Assembly: GCF_052161655.1 (NCBI RefSeq)
Contig: NZ_CP197418.1
Coordinates: 6,200,001-6,264,000 of the forward strand
Origin: Novipirellula sp052161655
GTDB taxonomy: Bacteria > Planctomycetota > Planctomycetia > Pirellulales > Pirellulaceae
Length of the DNA stretch: 64,000 nucleotides
Direction: 5' to 3'
Part shown: in pieces, positions 16,521 to 26,643 of the stretch
Position numbering within the stretch: the first letter of the stretch is position 1
How the letters are laid out: each line of letters opens with the position of its first letter
Made by a program: the position numbers and the translations under genes
Notes under the pieces: model-generated
Databases searched by the model: none
What the model was told of the DNA's origin: nothing
Seen by the model: the letters and a program-made list of their open reading frames with translations, nothing else

Positions 16521-17249
16521 ATGAACACTTTATCGCTGGCCGGATCGTCGACGCGTTGGTTTCTTCGCGGTACCGCAGTCGGGATGCTGTTGATGGCCGC
16601 CGTCAACGCACTGTCTTATTTCGTGCGTTCGAGCGACTGGAGCAGTTTGGTCGGCAAACCAAAATCGCAGAATGAATCGATCGGGTTTCCATTAACGGTG
16701 TGGGAGGCTGGGAACACCTATGGCGGCTTGTTCGCGGACTATCCCAACATGGGCGTTAATATTTTGGTCGCTGCGGCAGTCGGTTCGCTGATTGGTATGG
16801 TTGCCGCGCGGCACCGCGATTATCTAAATCAATTGGTGGGCGATTTCGAAGAGGGCGACAGTGCAACCGCCCCGACTCAGCCGATCCAATTCAGTCTGTT
16901 TGGGCTGATGGTCGCCACCACCATCGCGGCCGTGTTTGCGACGGTGGCGAGCAAGTTGGCCGTGCGGCCGGAAACGTTGATCGCAATCTATACGCTTGGC
17001 CCCATTACCCTGGTCGCACTGGCGATGCTGCCGCGGCGGTTATCGTGGCAGCAACGCGTCGTCATTATCACGCCAGCAGCGTTCTCGTTAATCGCCGTCG
17101 CAATTGCCGTGGGCCGGGGACTGAATATGGAATTTGACAAAGTCCTGATGGGTATCTTCCTCAGTTGGACCCCGCAGAGTGCGATCGCGGCGATCGCACT
17201 GACCAGCTACCTGTTGATTCAACAATCAAGAGGAGTGAGGAGTGAGTAA
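16521..17249 (+). CDS. Conserved multi-pass membrane protein
   Basis: 242 aa with about six hydrophobic segments (near residues 14-35, 76-95, 122-143, 150-168, 178-198 and 212-234) and a soluble loop of about 40 residues after the first, which contains 'SIGFPLTVWEAGN'. No transporter signature recognised. It is convergent with the sulfatase gene, with 17 nt between the stops. Probable planctomycete-specific inner-membrane protein. Confidence 0.7.
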   Translation: MNTLSLAGSSTRWFLRGTAVGMLLMAAVNALSYFVRSSDWSSLVGKPKSQNESIGFPLTVWEAGNTYGGLFADYPNMGVNILVAAAVGSLIGMVAARHRDYLNQLVGDFEEGDSATAPTQPIQFSLFGLMVATTIAAVFATVASKLAVRPETLIAIYTLGPITLVALAMLPRRLSWQQRVVIITPAAFSLIAVAIAVGRGLNMEFDKVLMGIFLSWTPQSAIAAIALTSYLLIQQSRGVRSE

Positions 17250-17266
17250 ATCGTAGCTCGGCTGCG

Positions 17267-18682
17267 TTAGAGTTCCAGGACGAGCTCGTCTTTCATTGAT
17301 TTTTGCAACGCTTGCAATCGTGCAAACAGCTCTTTCACTGTTGGCTGCATTGCTGCTTCGCCTGCCAAGTCGTGCATTTCCAACGGGTCTTTTTGAATGT
17401 CGTACAATCGCACTGCCTTGGCTTTGGGGTAGACGATGAACTTGTACTTGTCGGTGCGAATGCTCCGCTGCAGATTGAGGTAGCAACCGTAAATCTCGTC
17501 CAGCGAACCCGATTCTCCTGCGAGCATCGGCAGCACGGAATGGAACTCGACGTGCTCGGGTTTCGCGGCACCCGCCAATTCGAGTGTCGTTGGCATCACG
17601 TCTTGCAAGTAAATCGGCTGCTCAATTTTCGCGTTCTTTTTCACGCCGGGACCGACGGCGATAAAAGGCACGCGGACGCTGTGGTCGTACATGTTTTGTT
17701 TGCCGAACAAACCGTGTTGGCCAACGGCGAGCCCGTGATCGGCGGTAAAGAAGATCCAAGTATTGTCGGCTTTGCCTGACGCTTCGACCGCTTTCAAGAT
17801 CCGGCCAATCTGGTCATCCATGTGAGTGATCAACGCGAAATATTCGCCGCGATGGACTTGCACCGCGTGCTCGGTGCGTGGGAAAGGTCCCAGACGCTCG
17901 TCACGCAATCCTTTGCCACATCCGATGGATTCCGCGAACGGATACATCGGTTGAAAGTTCTTGGGCACGGCCACGGAATCGCTGGGGTAACGATCAACGT
18001 ATTCTTGGGGCGATTGGCGAGGATCGTGTGGCGCGTTGAAGGCCAGGTACATGAAGAACGGATCGTTTTGTGACGCGGCGTCGCTGAGGAAATCTTCGGC
18101 ATGGTTGGCAACCACTTCGCTCCAGTGGGTGCCGCCCTGCCAAAATCCGCCAAACTTTGGATCGGATGGGGACCATGGATCGCTGCCGTCCGGCGCGGGA
18201 CGGTTGTAGCCAGCCGGAGTGTCTTTGGGCATTCCAGGGCGAATGTCTCGCGCGACGTCAAACGACTTTTCCGCACTCGCGGTACAGTGCCATTTGCCCG
18301 TCATGTAGGTGCGATAGCCAGCGGACTTCATCATCTCGCTCCACCATCGTCCCTCTTTGCGTTCGTTTTCGCTCGTTTTGTAGATCGCGTTTGCATTCCA
18401 AACGTATCGCCCCGAGTTCAGCATCGTGCGGCTGGCCACGCAAACCGCACCGCTCCATGACCCCATGTTGTAGGCGTGTGTGAACGTGGTTCCACGGCGT
18501 GCCAAGGCGTCGAGGTTGGGAGTTTGGATCTCGGGATTGCCAAGTCCAGCGATCGTGTCAAAGCACATGTCATCTGCGAAAATGAAGACAATATTGGGTT
18601 TTTCCGCGGCCGGAGCCGCTGCTGTCAGTATCGTCGCGGCAGTGAGGGCAAGGACGACTCCTGCGAGTAGACGGGGAATCAT
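17267..18682 (-). CDS. Secreted sulfatase (formylglycine type)
   Basis: 471 aa hydrolase of sulfate esters, most likely on sulfated polysaccharides, a hallmark of marine planctomycetes. N-terminal signal peptide 'MIPRLLAGVVLALTAATILT' is cut near AAPAAEK. Metal-binding FADD (Asp37, Asp38) precedes the CVASR motif, whose Cys81 would be oxidised to formylglycine. GKWH (Lys130, His132), 'FFTADHGLAVGQHGLFGKQ' and a C-terminal 'LYDIQKDPLEMHDLA' follow in canonical order. ATG 18682 is chosen over one 19 codons upstream because it places the signal peptide at the terminus. The substrate cannot be deduced. Maturation requires a formylglycine-generating enzyme elsewhere. Confidence 0.9.
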   Translation of the reverse strand: MIPRLLAGVVLALTAATILTAAAPAAEKPNIVFIFADDMCFDTIAGLGNPEIQTPNLDALARRGTTFTHAYNMGSWSGAVCVASRTMLNSGRYVWNANAIYKTSENERKEGRWWSEMMKSAGYRTYMTGKWHCTASAEKSFDVARDIRPGMPKDTPAGYNRPAPDGSDPWSPSDPKFGGFWQGGTHWSEVVANHAEDFLSDAASQNDPFFMYLAFNAPHDPRQSPQEYVDRYPSDSVAVPKNFQPMYPFAESIGCGKGLRDERLGPFPRTEHAVQVHRGEYFALITHMDDQIGRILKAVEASGKADNTWIFFTADHGLAVGQHGLFGKQNMYDHSVRVPFIAVGPGVKKNAKIEQPIYLQDVMPTTLELAGAAKPEHVEFHSVLPMLAGESGSLDEIYGCYLNLQRSIRTDKYKFIVYPKAKAVRLYDIQKDPLEMHDLAGEAAMQPTVKELFARLQALQKSMKDELVLEL

Positions 18683-19292
18683 GGGGTGAAGTCTCTTTGA
18701 GGAGTAGGATTCGCGCTTAGGAAATTTAGTTCTGAGCATTCTTTAAGGTGGGGCTTAAGGTGGCAACGAGCCCCCAAAGCCAGTTGGGTAGGGTGATTCC
18801 CAGCGAACTTGACGCGTCATTCTAGCCAAATCAATTCTCGTTTTGCAGTTCTGCAGCAGGGAAAATGCGTCTTTGCCATGTTTCTGATTCGATGGACTGA
18901 CCCATTTGGTGAGCCGAACGCGCATAGCGTCGGGCCGCCGCTCAGTAAAACATTGGCAAAATGGGGCCCGCAGCGAGTGACGTCGGCTCGCAAATACGGG
19001 GAAAATGCGTCTTTGTCGTGATTTCGGCGAGGGCGAAGCGTGAAAAACCGTTCTTTCGGAGGTTCAATCCTTGGCGGCTTGCGCTTAAACTACATGATGT
19101 CGACTGTCTCTCTACTAAAACGTACACGTATGCGAGCGGAGGAGCACATCATCTTATTGAATTAGCCACTGAGTCGTCGTGGTTCGCTTGTGATCTTACA
19201 TCCTTGCTTGTGAACCCATTTTATGGTTGCCCGTCTATTCACCGTGCTGGCAACCAACCCAAAAAGCATCTACGCGACACGAAAGGTGACGA
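18683..19292. other. Noncoding stretch with a repeated 17-mer
   Basis: Divergent promoter region of the sulfatase and the gene at 19293. gggaaaatgcgtctttg occurs at 18859-18875 and again at 18999-19015, 140 nt apart in the same orientation. No gene is seen. Confidence 0.6.
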
Positions 19293-20036
19293 ATGAACGG
19301 ATATGGTGCGTTTAGCGACGACTTTTACTTGAACATGATTCTGACGACCGAAATGGATCTGCCCAAAGGTCGTGAATCAATCCTCCATTTCTTTGAACAA
19401 ATCCGCCGCCGTTACCCGAAGATGCAAAACTTCTACGGCCGCGAAAAAAACGAGTTTGTCTTAGAAGAAGAAAAAGAGGCGGGAGCCTATCGCTGGGTTT
19501 CGACCGAATTGAAACGAGTCAACTCGGGAGTCGTGAATCCAGAATCCGCCGAGGCGATCGATGATCTGCACCGCAGCGTGCTGGAGTTGATCCCCTACGA
19601 ATTATCCGCCAGTCCGCTGGATTGCGAATCGCTGAGCGTGATGTTCGGTTTCGACTTTGCCTACCGCGGTAACCACAACGATATCCTCTCGGAAGTCGTT
19701 GGGGTCGCACCGGGTTTGCAAGGGTTCATGAACCTGCCCTTCGGAAAAGTGTTATCGCACGAACCTGCGATTCAATTTGCGTTGGACGAAGAGTGTCGGA
19801 CGCAGTGCCGGATCAGTTTCGAATCGCGTACCAATGCCTACCAAGTTCGCACGGGCGATTACAGCGAGGATCCGATCAGCGTTTATCTGACGGTTCGCCG
19901 CTACGATAGCTTGGGACCTGACGAAACGTATGTTCACGAATACGATCGCTTGGTCGCGCTTGGACGCGACTTGATCGACGAGTATTTGGTGGCGAGTGTC
20001 TTGAAACCACTGCAAGATGCAATCTCACTGCGTTAA
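19293..20036 (+). CDS. Conserved hypothetical protein
   Basis: 247 aa, acidic, without signal or membrane segments. 'LPKGRESILHFFEQIRRRYP' and 'YRGNHNDILSEVVGVAPGLQ' look like conserved motifs, and a C-terminal 'YVHEYDRLVALGRDLIDEYL' closes it. It gives the impression of a planctomycete-wide protein, but no function is recognised. A strong hairpin 48 nt after the stop probably terminates it. Confidence 0.65.
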   Translation: MNGYGAFSDDFYLNMILTTEMDLPKGRESILHFFEQIRRRYPKMQNFYGREKNEFVLEEEKEAGAYRWVSTELKRVNSGVVNPESAEAIDDLHRSVLELIPYELSASPLDCESLSVMFGFDFAYRGNHNDILSEVVGVAPGLQGFMNLPFGKVLSHEPAIQFALDEECRTQCRISFESRTNAYQVRTGDYSEDPISVYLTVRRYDSLGPDETYVHEYDRLVALGRDLIDEYLVASVLKPLQDAISLR

Positions 20037-20083
20037 ATAGCAGCCCGGCAAATTCGCCGCATCTTACTCCCCATACCATGCCG

Positions 20084-20110
20084 CACCCCGACTATAATTC
20101 AGTCGGGGTG
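20084..20110 (+). terminator. Terminator-like hairpin
   Basis: Perfect 10-bp stem caccccgact/agtcggggtg with a 7-nt loop, 48 nt after the preceding stop. It lacks a following T-run, so factor-independent termination is only likely, not certain. Confidence 0.5.
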
Positions 20111-20327
20111 GTCCTGGCTAACTGCGCAGCGGGGGTAGGTGATGACTTTATCATGGCGATCGGTACGAAGAGCGGCACGCAAAACGATTTGCAGGGAATG
20201 GGCGGTCGGCTTACAGCGTCTCAAGACATGGTTGGGGGCGTTGCGTATTTCCGATCAAGACGATCGGCGGCGGGCTTTGAATTGTTCGATTGTTCGATCT
20301 TGTCGAGACGTCGTCGCTCGCGCATCC

Positions 20328-22304
20328 ATGAAGCCGCGGTTCGCTTTTGCGCTGCAACGATTGGAGTCTCGTTGCATGTTGGCTGGTGATTTCGTGGCTG
20401 CCGAAGGCGAGGGAAGTCCGTGGCAGAATCCGGCGAATCGTTTCGATGTAAACGATGACACTATGGCGGATATCTCCGATGCACTTCTCCTTGCCAACGA
20501 ATTGAATGATCCTCGGTATATTGACGCTGATGGGAAGTTGCCAGACACGCGGCCCGATGATGTGCTTCTATTCTTTGACGTCAATGGTGATGGATTTTTG
20601 AAGGAAGACGATGTTGATGAATTGGCTGAGGAAATAGGGTTTGGGCAACCCAAGAAGTACGATTTTGGTGATGCTCCGACGTCGGCCCAGTCCGGGTTCG
20701 CCTCCAGTTATCCCACCGTGGATGGCGCGAGTCATCGAATCACAAGTTTGTTCTTGGGCGAAAGTGTTGACGACGAAGTCAACGGAATTCCTGATGCGAG
20801 CGCTGGAGTCGATCGAACTGGCGGTGACGACAAGGATGGCATTGACGACGAAGATGGCATCCGTTTGCTGGCGACATTGATCGTATCGAAAACAACTCCC
20901 GCGACCTCCAGCATCAATGTGGTGGCATCGGGCAACGGAAAACTTGATGGCTGGATCGACTTCAACCGGGACGGCGATTGGAGCGACGCGGGCGAACAGG
21001 TTTTCGTCAGTGAGAGTATCACTGCGGGCGCCGAGAACACTCTGAACTTTACCATCCCCTCCACTGCAAGCATCGGATCGACCGCCGCACGATTTCGCTT
21101 CAGTTCCAGCGGAGGGCTGACGTTTACCGGTGAAGCCAATGATGGTGAGGTCGAGGACTATGTTTGGGATTTGATTGATGAGCAAGGTTTTCCAATCGCG
21201 TTGGTCACTCCCGTTGGTGAGACCACGCAAATTCGGTTTGAGAACAATCAAATCGTGGTTAACAACATGGCCTCATCCACGACCGATTTGTTTTCATCCG
21301 GTTTGCAGAGTATTTCTCGCCTTGATGTGTTTGGGAGTGATTCGAGCCAAACGTTGAAGCTGGATTATGCCACCTTAAAAACGTTGCCTGTCGATCCGGT
21401 GGCCAGCGATGTGGTACGACTCAACGGCGGCGAAGGAATCAATACGCTCGCGATGGAGGGACTCGAGCAAACGCTTGATCTCAGCAGTTTGGTCGGGAAA
21501 GTCGACAACTTTTCCATCTTTGATCTGACCGACGACGTCATGGCCGAGGTGTTGGTGGATCCTCAATCGGTCCGCAGTCTGGCGCCGACTGCGAAAACGA
21601 TTCGGGTCGTCGGTTCACAAATATCTGAAACCGAGCGTGACGAAATTCGATTCACCGACCGAACCGAGTGGATGATCGGGCCTGCATCACACGACGGCGG
21701 TGGAAAAGCCTTTCGCAACGTAGTCTCCGGCAGCGGCACCGAGCGAGTCACGGTCGAGGTCGACTTGCCTGCGCCTTGGCAGAATGTGCTCACCGCCGAA
21801 GATGTCAATAACGAAGGCGGCATCACAGCGATCGATGCACTGATGATCATTACCGAGCTTGAATTGAGAGCCTATTCGGAATTTGGCGGAAGGTTGGCAA
21901 CCGATTCGACGCCAGCGTCTCCGCTGGCATTGGGTGGTAAAAGTCGATTTTTTGACGTGGATGGCAACAATCTTATCACCGCGTTCGACGCGTTGTTGGT
22001 GATCAATGCGATTGAATTGCAAGGACCTAAAGCCGCTGTGGTTGGCGGTGGCGGAGGTGGTGCAGGCGAACTCGTGGCCTACGATTTTGCAACTTGGCCA
22101 TCTCGGATCGATTCGCAGAGTGCAGAGGGAGCGATTGAATGGGGTGCCGGAATCGGCCCTGAACCCCCAAAACCTATTGGGTTCTCGCTGCCTGAGGAAA
22201 CGGACGTACCGCTATCGGTGCGTGTGGATGCGGTCGAAAAGGTCGCATCCGAAGTGGATGAAACGCGAGTTTCCTTGTTGCCACTCAGTCTGGGCGATGA
22301 GTGA
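20328..22304 (+). CDS. Secreted GEVED/dockerin-like protein
   Basis: 658 aa exported protein. The N-terminus 'MKPRFAFALQRLESRCMLAG' carries the planctomycete LExRxxLAG tag, which favours ATG 20328 over a start 63 codons upstream at 20139. Dockerin-like calcium loops occur at both ends: DVNDDTMADISDALLLANEL and DVNGDGFLKEDDVDE near the N-terminus, and DVNNEGGITAIDALMIITEL (about 491) and DVDGNNLITAFDALLVINAI (about 543) near the C-terminus. The centre has a GEVED domain (GWIDFNRDGDWSDAGEQVF, about 206). A role in the cell surface or extracellular matrix is inferred. The downstream neighbour is also a secreted dockerin protein. Confidence 0.75.
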   Translation: MKPRFAFALQRLESRCMLAGDFVAAEGEGSPWQNPANRFDVNDDTMADISDALLLANELNDPRYIDADGKLPDTRPDDVLLFFDVNGDGFLKEDDVDELAEEIGFGQPKKYDFGDAPTSAQSGFASSYPTVDGASHRITSLFLGESVDDEVNGIPDASAGVDRTGGDDKDGIDDEDGIRLLATLIVSKTTPATSSINVVASGNGKLDGWIDFNRDGDWSDAGEQVFVSESITAGAENTLNFTIPSTASIGSTAARFRFSSSGGLTFTGEANDGEVEDYVWDLIDEQGFPIALVTPVGETTQIRFENNQIVVNNMASSTTDLFSSGLQSISRLDVFGSDSSQTLKLDYATLKTLPVDPVASDVVRLNGGEGINTLAMEGLEQTLDLSSLVGKVDNFSIFDLTDDVMAEVLVDPQSVRSLAPTAKTIRVVGSQISETERDEIRFTDRTEWMIGPASHDGGGKAFRNVVSGSGTERVTVEVDLPAPWQNVLTAEDVNNEGGITAIDALMIITELELRAYSEFGGRLATDSTPASPLALGGKSRFFDVDGNNLITAFDALLVINAIELQGPKAAVVGGGGGGAGELVAYDFATWPSRIDSQSAEGAIEWGAGIGPEPPKPIGFSLPEETDVPLSVRVDAVEKVASEVDETRVSLLPLSLGDE

Positions 22305-22497
22305 GGGCGTTTGTAACTGCCGTATTTCTCCGCAAATTTGCGATTGATCATCGAGAGAGAAATTTCTTCGTGCTGGATCCTGGTGGCGATGGCTGGTCGA
22401 GTGGACTAAGATCAAGGCCTGTGTATTCTGCCTATTCTTCGCAGTCTCCAGACTATTACTCCCCCGATTTTTCCTGAAGCAACGAGGATGTTTTCCT

Positions 22498-25400
22498 ATG
22501 AGCCGTCGAACCACGCGTAGAAACGTAAAACGCCGACGACTTGGTGCTGAATTGCTCGAGGACCGCCGTTTGCTCGCGGTCATCGATTTGCTTCCCGTGG
22601 TTGGAACCACGACCGAATCGAACGGGATGACGGTCGTGACGGCAAGTGGCGGATCGACCGTTCGCTTCGAAGCGACGTTGACGTCGGCGGAGCAGGCGGT
22701 CCGCGGCTACCAATTGAACTTTGCCAGCAGTGCGTCGTCGTTGGTAATTGACGAATTTTTTGAATCCACAGACTTCCCGGTCTTCATCGACACGATTCTC
22801 AATCGCGATGCCGGCGATTCGGTCGTTTCGAGTTCAGCATCCACGGCATTGGGCGTTCCGCCGACCCGCAGTCTAGGGACGTTTGATGTGATGGTTCCGG
22901 ATGTGGCGGGTGATTATCAATTGACGCTCAACGCGATCGGGGTAAACCCGTCCAACCGAACACTGATTGTCGATGCGGAAACCAACTCGCTTCCGATCAC
23001 GGACTATGGTGATGTGATTTTACGAGTCGCTAATGCGAGCGAGACCGTGGTGACGACCACGCTGGCGACTCAATCGCAACTCGAGGACGCCAACACATTC
23101 ACGGTCAACGTGACCCTTTCGCAAATTGCCAAAGAGGACGTGATTGTTCCTTTCACGTTAACAGGTACAGCGGTTGAGGGAGATGACTTCACGGTAACGC
23201 CCAGTCCGCTGACGATACCCGCAGGCAACATGTCAGCGAACATCACGTTCACGGTCAACGATGACTTGTCGGCCGAATCGACTGAGACAATCATTGTGAC
23301 ATTGGGCACTCCAACCGGTGCAACACTGGGGGCCCAGAACACTCACACCGTCAATCTCGTTGATAATGATGACGGTACTCCGACGGCAACGCTTGAACTA
23401 GCCGCCCCAACGGTCCAGGAGAACGCGGGTTCGGCGGTCATGACCATCAGGCTTTCGTCGCCGAGCGAATTTGACGTCGTGCTTCCCTTCACAGTCACAG
23501 GTAGTGCAACACGAAATACTGACTTTGTGATTAGCAGTGACTCGATTTTGATTCCGTCTGGCGAAACAACTGCCAGCATCAATATCGCGATCACCGATGA
23601 CTTCGAGTTAGAAAACAACGAAACGGTCATCGTCAAACTCGACACCCCCACCAACGCCAAACTTGGATTGCCCAACCGACAAGTCTTGACGATCGTCGAC
23701 AATGATGACGTCGAACCGCCAACGGTCAGTTTCCGCTCGTCGGCATTGACTGTCGGCGAAAATGTGGGGTCAGTCTCGCTGATCGTCAACTTGTCCAGAG
23801 CAAGCGACGCTCCGATCACGGTTCCGTTCACTTTCAGTGGATCGGCGAGTTCCAACACCGATTTCACGATTTCATCAAGTCCCATCACGTTTGCTGCGGG
23901 ACAAACCTCGGCCACGATCACATTGAATGTCAATGACGATGCGATTGTCGAAGGGGACGAAGTCGCTTTCGTGACTTTGGGAACGCCAACCGGTGCAATA
24001 CTAGGGGCTATTCCTACCGAGACCGTGACGATTAGCGACGATGATCAGCCACCACCACCGACCATTAACATCGAGCAGTCCACGCTGAGTGTCATCGAAG
24101 GCAACACCACGGTTTCGGTGACCGTTAGTTTGTCAGAAGTCAGCGAGTCATTTGTCACCGTCCCATTTTTCATCACAGGGACAGCGACCAGTGAACAGGA
24201 CTACGCCAGTTTGACCAGCGTCGTCGGTTTTGCTGCAGGCGAAAAAACGCGAACTTTCACGATCAATATTTTCGAAGACAACTTGGTCGAAGGCGACGAA
24301 ACGATGATCGTTTCGCTCGGCGTCCCGAACTTTGGTGAACTGGGGAACGTGCGATCGACAACGATCACGATCCTGGACAATGATATCGAAGGCAGCAATC
24401 CAGTGATCGACTTCACAACCGAGCAGCAGGTTGTGCCCGAGTCGGCTGGGGTTGTGAACGTCACGGCAAGGCTCAGTGTTTTGACGACGCAGCTGATTGT
24501 GGTTCCCGTGACCATTGTTGGCACCGCGACCAATGGCACCGATTATGTCATCGCACAGCAAACACTTAGATTCGAGCCTGGCACGAGTACAGCGAGTCTG
24601 CCGATTGAAATCATCGACGACAACGAGTTGGAGTCGACCGAATCGTTCACGTTAAGTTTTGCACCGCCCACTGGATTTGATTTGGGCGTGAACCCAACTC
24701 AAACGATCTCGATTGTCGATAACGATTCGCCAACGTCGGCGGATCCGGTGGTTGATTTCTCAACCACCAATCAAACCGTCAGCGAAGATGGTGGCAACGT
24801 CTCGATTTCGGTCATTCTTTCCTCCGTATCGGAATCGGAAATCGTAATCCCTTTTGTCGTGACAGGAACGGCAACCGACGGAACTGACTATACGATCAGC
24901 ACCAGTCCGCTACGGATTGCGGCCGGGCAAACCTCGGGCACAATCGTGGTCACTGCGATTAGCGACAGTGAAAATGAGGGTGATGAAACGATTGCGGTCA
25001 CGCTGCAGAGTCCTACGGGTGCGACGCTGGGAACCAGCACCACGCACACCATAACGCTACAGAACTCAGACCCTTCGGAACCCACTAACCCGATTGTCAC
25101 GCTCGCCAATGTCAGTCAAACGGTTAGCGAAGGTGACTCCGCCATCAACGTGATCGTCAATTTGTCGAAGACAAGTGAATCTGCGATCACGATCCCTTTC
25201 ACAGTGACTGGGTCGGCGACCTCGGGAAGCGACTTTGTAGTCGCGGCGAACCCTATCACCATTCCCGCAGGGCAAACGTCCGGCAGCATTACGATCAACT
25301 TAGTGGATGATGCCGTTGTCGAAGGTGTGGAAACGGTCGTTGTTACATTGAATCAACCGACCGGGGCAAACCTTGGCGAGGGCACGGTTTTTGTCGGCTC

Positions 25401-26214
25401 GATTCTCGACAACGATGAAAACGGTGGGGGCAACGGCGGTGGATTGGTCATTCCGGGTAACTTCGCACGTCCGCAATTGATAGCAGCGAGTAGCCAATCA
25501 ACTGCGGTTCTGTTTGGCGCAACCAAAAACACCACCTTGACGATCGGTCATGTCGGCTCGACGTCGGTCAACGCTCAAGTCATCTTGTTCGACGAAGATT
25601 TGAATCCGATTGCCGACGATGCCGGAGGCTTGTTGACGGCGTCTTTGACGGCTGGAAACCTGTATGCATTGATCTTCAATGCCTCAAACGAAGACCAGAT
25701 CGTGATTGTTCTTTCGTCGGCTGGCAACGATGCGATTAGTGGCGTCAGTCCAACCAATCTGATCCAATCGACCGATGTCGACGGCAGCGGCGAAACGACA
25801 ACATTGGATGCGTTGATGGTCGTCAATCAACTGGGGCGACAAGCCAACGGCGAAGGGGAAAACGTCCTCGTGCCAGGTCGCTATTACGATGTCAACGCCG
25901 ATGGACGCATCACTGCAATGGATGCATTGCGAGTGATCAACGAGTTGTCGCGAAACAGTGTCAGCAACGGAGCAGGCGAAGCGGTTGCGACTCCGTTGGA
26001 TAATCCATTCGCTAGCGAGCAATCCAGTGCCGAACCGATAGACGCATCGGCGTCGGCTCAATCGCCACTCGTCAGCGGATCCACCAAGATTGCGACGTTT
26101 GCGGAACTGCAGACAGCAAGCGAGAACGCGAATCCGGATGTGATTGAAGTGGCAACGGTGCAAATCGATGCCGTCTTGGCTGAAATGGATGACGCGTTGC
26201 AACTGCTGGGCTAG
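22498..26214 (+). CDS. Giant secreted Calx-beta repeat protein with dockerin-like C-terminus
   Basis: 1238 aa. The tag 'LGAELLEDRRLLAVIDLLPV' follows a basic N-terminus, as in planctomycete surface proteins. After about 170 residues come seven Calx-beta repeats of about 105 residues (roughly 190-980), each with 'VPFTVTGTAT...G.DYT', 'I.AGQTS..I.I...DD...EGDET..V.L..PTGA.LG' and 'T..I.DND' blocks; they bind calcium and form rigid rods. A bare linker precedes two dockerin-like loops (DVDGSGETTTLDALMVVNQL, about 1094, and DVNADGRITAMDALRVINEL, about 1132). It is probably a surface adhesin or matrix protein. A strong terminator follows the stop. Confidence 0.85.
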   Translation: MSRRTTRRNVKRRRLGAELLEDRRLLAVIDLLPVVGTTTESNGMTVVTASGGSTVRFEATLTSAEQAVRGYQLNFASSASSLVIDEFFESTDFPVFIDTILNRDAGDSVVSSSASTALGVPPTRSLGTFDVMVPDVAGDYQLTLNAIGVNPSNRTLIVDAETNSLPITDYGDVILRVANASETVVTTTLATQSQLEDANTFTVNVTLSQIAKEDVIVPFTLTGTAVEGDDFTVTPSPLTIPAGNMSANITFTVNDDLSAESTETIIVTLGTPTGATLGAQNTHTVNLVDNDDGTPTATLELAAPTVQENAGSAVMTIRLSSPSEFDVVLPFTVTGSATRNTDFVISSDSILIPSGETTASINIAITDDFELENNETVIVKLDTPTNAKLGLPNRQVLTIVDNDDVEPPTVSFRSSALTVGENVGSVSLIVNLSRASDAPITVPFTFSGSASSNTDFTISSSPITFAAGQTSATITLNVNDDAIVEGDEVAFVTLGTPTGAILGAIPTETVTISDDDQPPPPTINIEQSTLSVIEGNTTVSVTVSLSEVSESFVTVPFFITGTATSEQDYASLTSVVGFAAGEKTRTFTINIFEDNLVEGDETMIVSLGVPNFGELGNVRSTTITILDNDIEGSNPVIDFTTEQQVVPESAGVVNVTARLSVLTTQLIVVPVTIVGTATNGTDYVIAQQTLRFEPGTSTASLPIEIIDDNELESTESFTLSFAPPTGFDLGVNPTQTISIVDNDSPTSADPVVDFSTTNQTVSEDGGNVSISVILSSVSESEIVIPFVVTGTATDGTDYTISTSPLRIAAGQTSGTIVVTAISDSENEGDETIAVTLQSPTGATLGTSTTHTITLQNSDPSEPTNPIVTLANVSQTVSEGDSAINVIVNLSKTSESAITIPFTVTGSATSGSDFVVAANPITIPAGQTSGSITINLVDDAVVEGVETVVVTLNQPTGANLGEGTVFVGSILDNDENGGGNGGGLVIPGNFARPQLIAASSQSTAVLFGATKNTTLTIGHVGSTSVNAQVILFDEDLNPIADDAGGLLTASLTAGNLYALIFNASNEDQIVIVLSSAGNDAISGVSPTNLIQSTDVDGSGETTTLDALMVVNQLGRQANGEGENVLVPGRYYDVNADGRITAMDALRVINELSRNSVSNGAGEAVATPLDNPFASEQSSAEPIDASASAQSPLVSGSTKIATFAELQTASENANPDVIEVATVQIDAVLAEMDDALQLLG

Positions 26215-26266
26215 GACATCCCTGAATTGCCAGCAATGCGATTGTTGTCCGATGTTGGAAACATTC

Positions 26267-26293
26267 TTTCCAAGGCTTCACCCGCCTTGGAAA
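26267..26293. terminator. Strong terminator hairpin
   Basis: Perfect 10-bp stem tttccaaggc/gccttggaaa with loop ttcaccc, 52 nt after the Calx-beta stop. A-rich and T-rich flanks on the two sides suit bidirectional termination. Confidence 0.7.
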
Positions 26294-26643
26294 AATTGTG
26301 GGCAATTGCGGCGTCTATGCAGGTATGCGGATGAGATTCGGCATATCAAAATGAGTCACTCTTCCCTTATCTCCAACCCTTCACCCCCGGAAAGCCGGGG
26401 GAGAAGGGAACCAGAATACTTTTTTACCGGAATTCAAGGCGGCGGCAATTACCGCATCTTGCGAGCTGAATGGGCGTCAGGAAGTGAAGTTAGCGAATCA
26501 AAGATCTGGATTTGATCAGTCAAAAATTGAAAATCTGTAGTTTTTCTTAGTTTCACGTCGCGATTGGTCCGGCGGTTGCTTCTCAGGCTTAGTTAAGAGG
26601 CCGCAATCTGGCTTCGGAAAACACTTTATTCAAGGATCGAATC
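26294..26643. other. Upstream region of csrA
   Basis: No gene seen. A GC-rich hairpin cccccgg-aaag-ccggggg spans 26384-26401. The start of csrA is preceded by 'caaggatcg', a usable ribosome-binding site, 5-10 nt upstream. Confidence 0.5.

Noticed and set aside
20568..21251. A 227-codon minus-strand frame over the GEVED protein
   Set aside because: Antisense shadow; the + strand shows dockerin and GEVED motifs.
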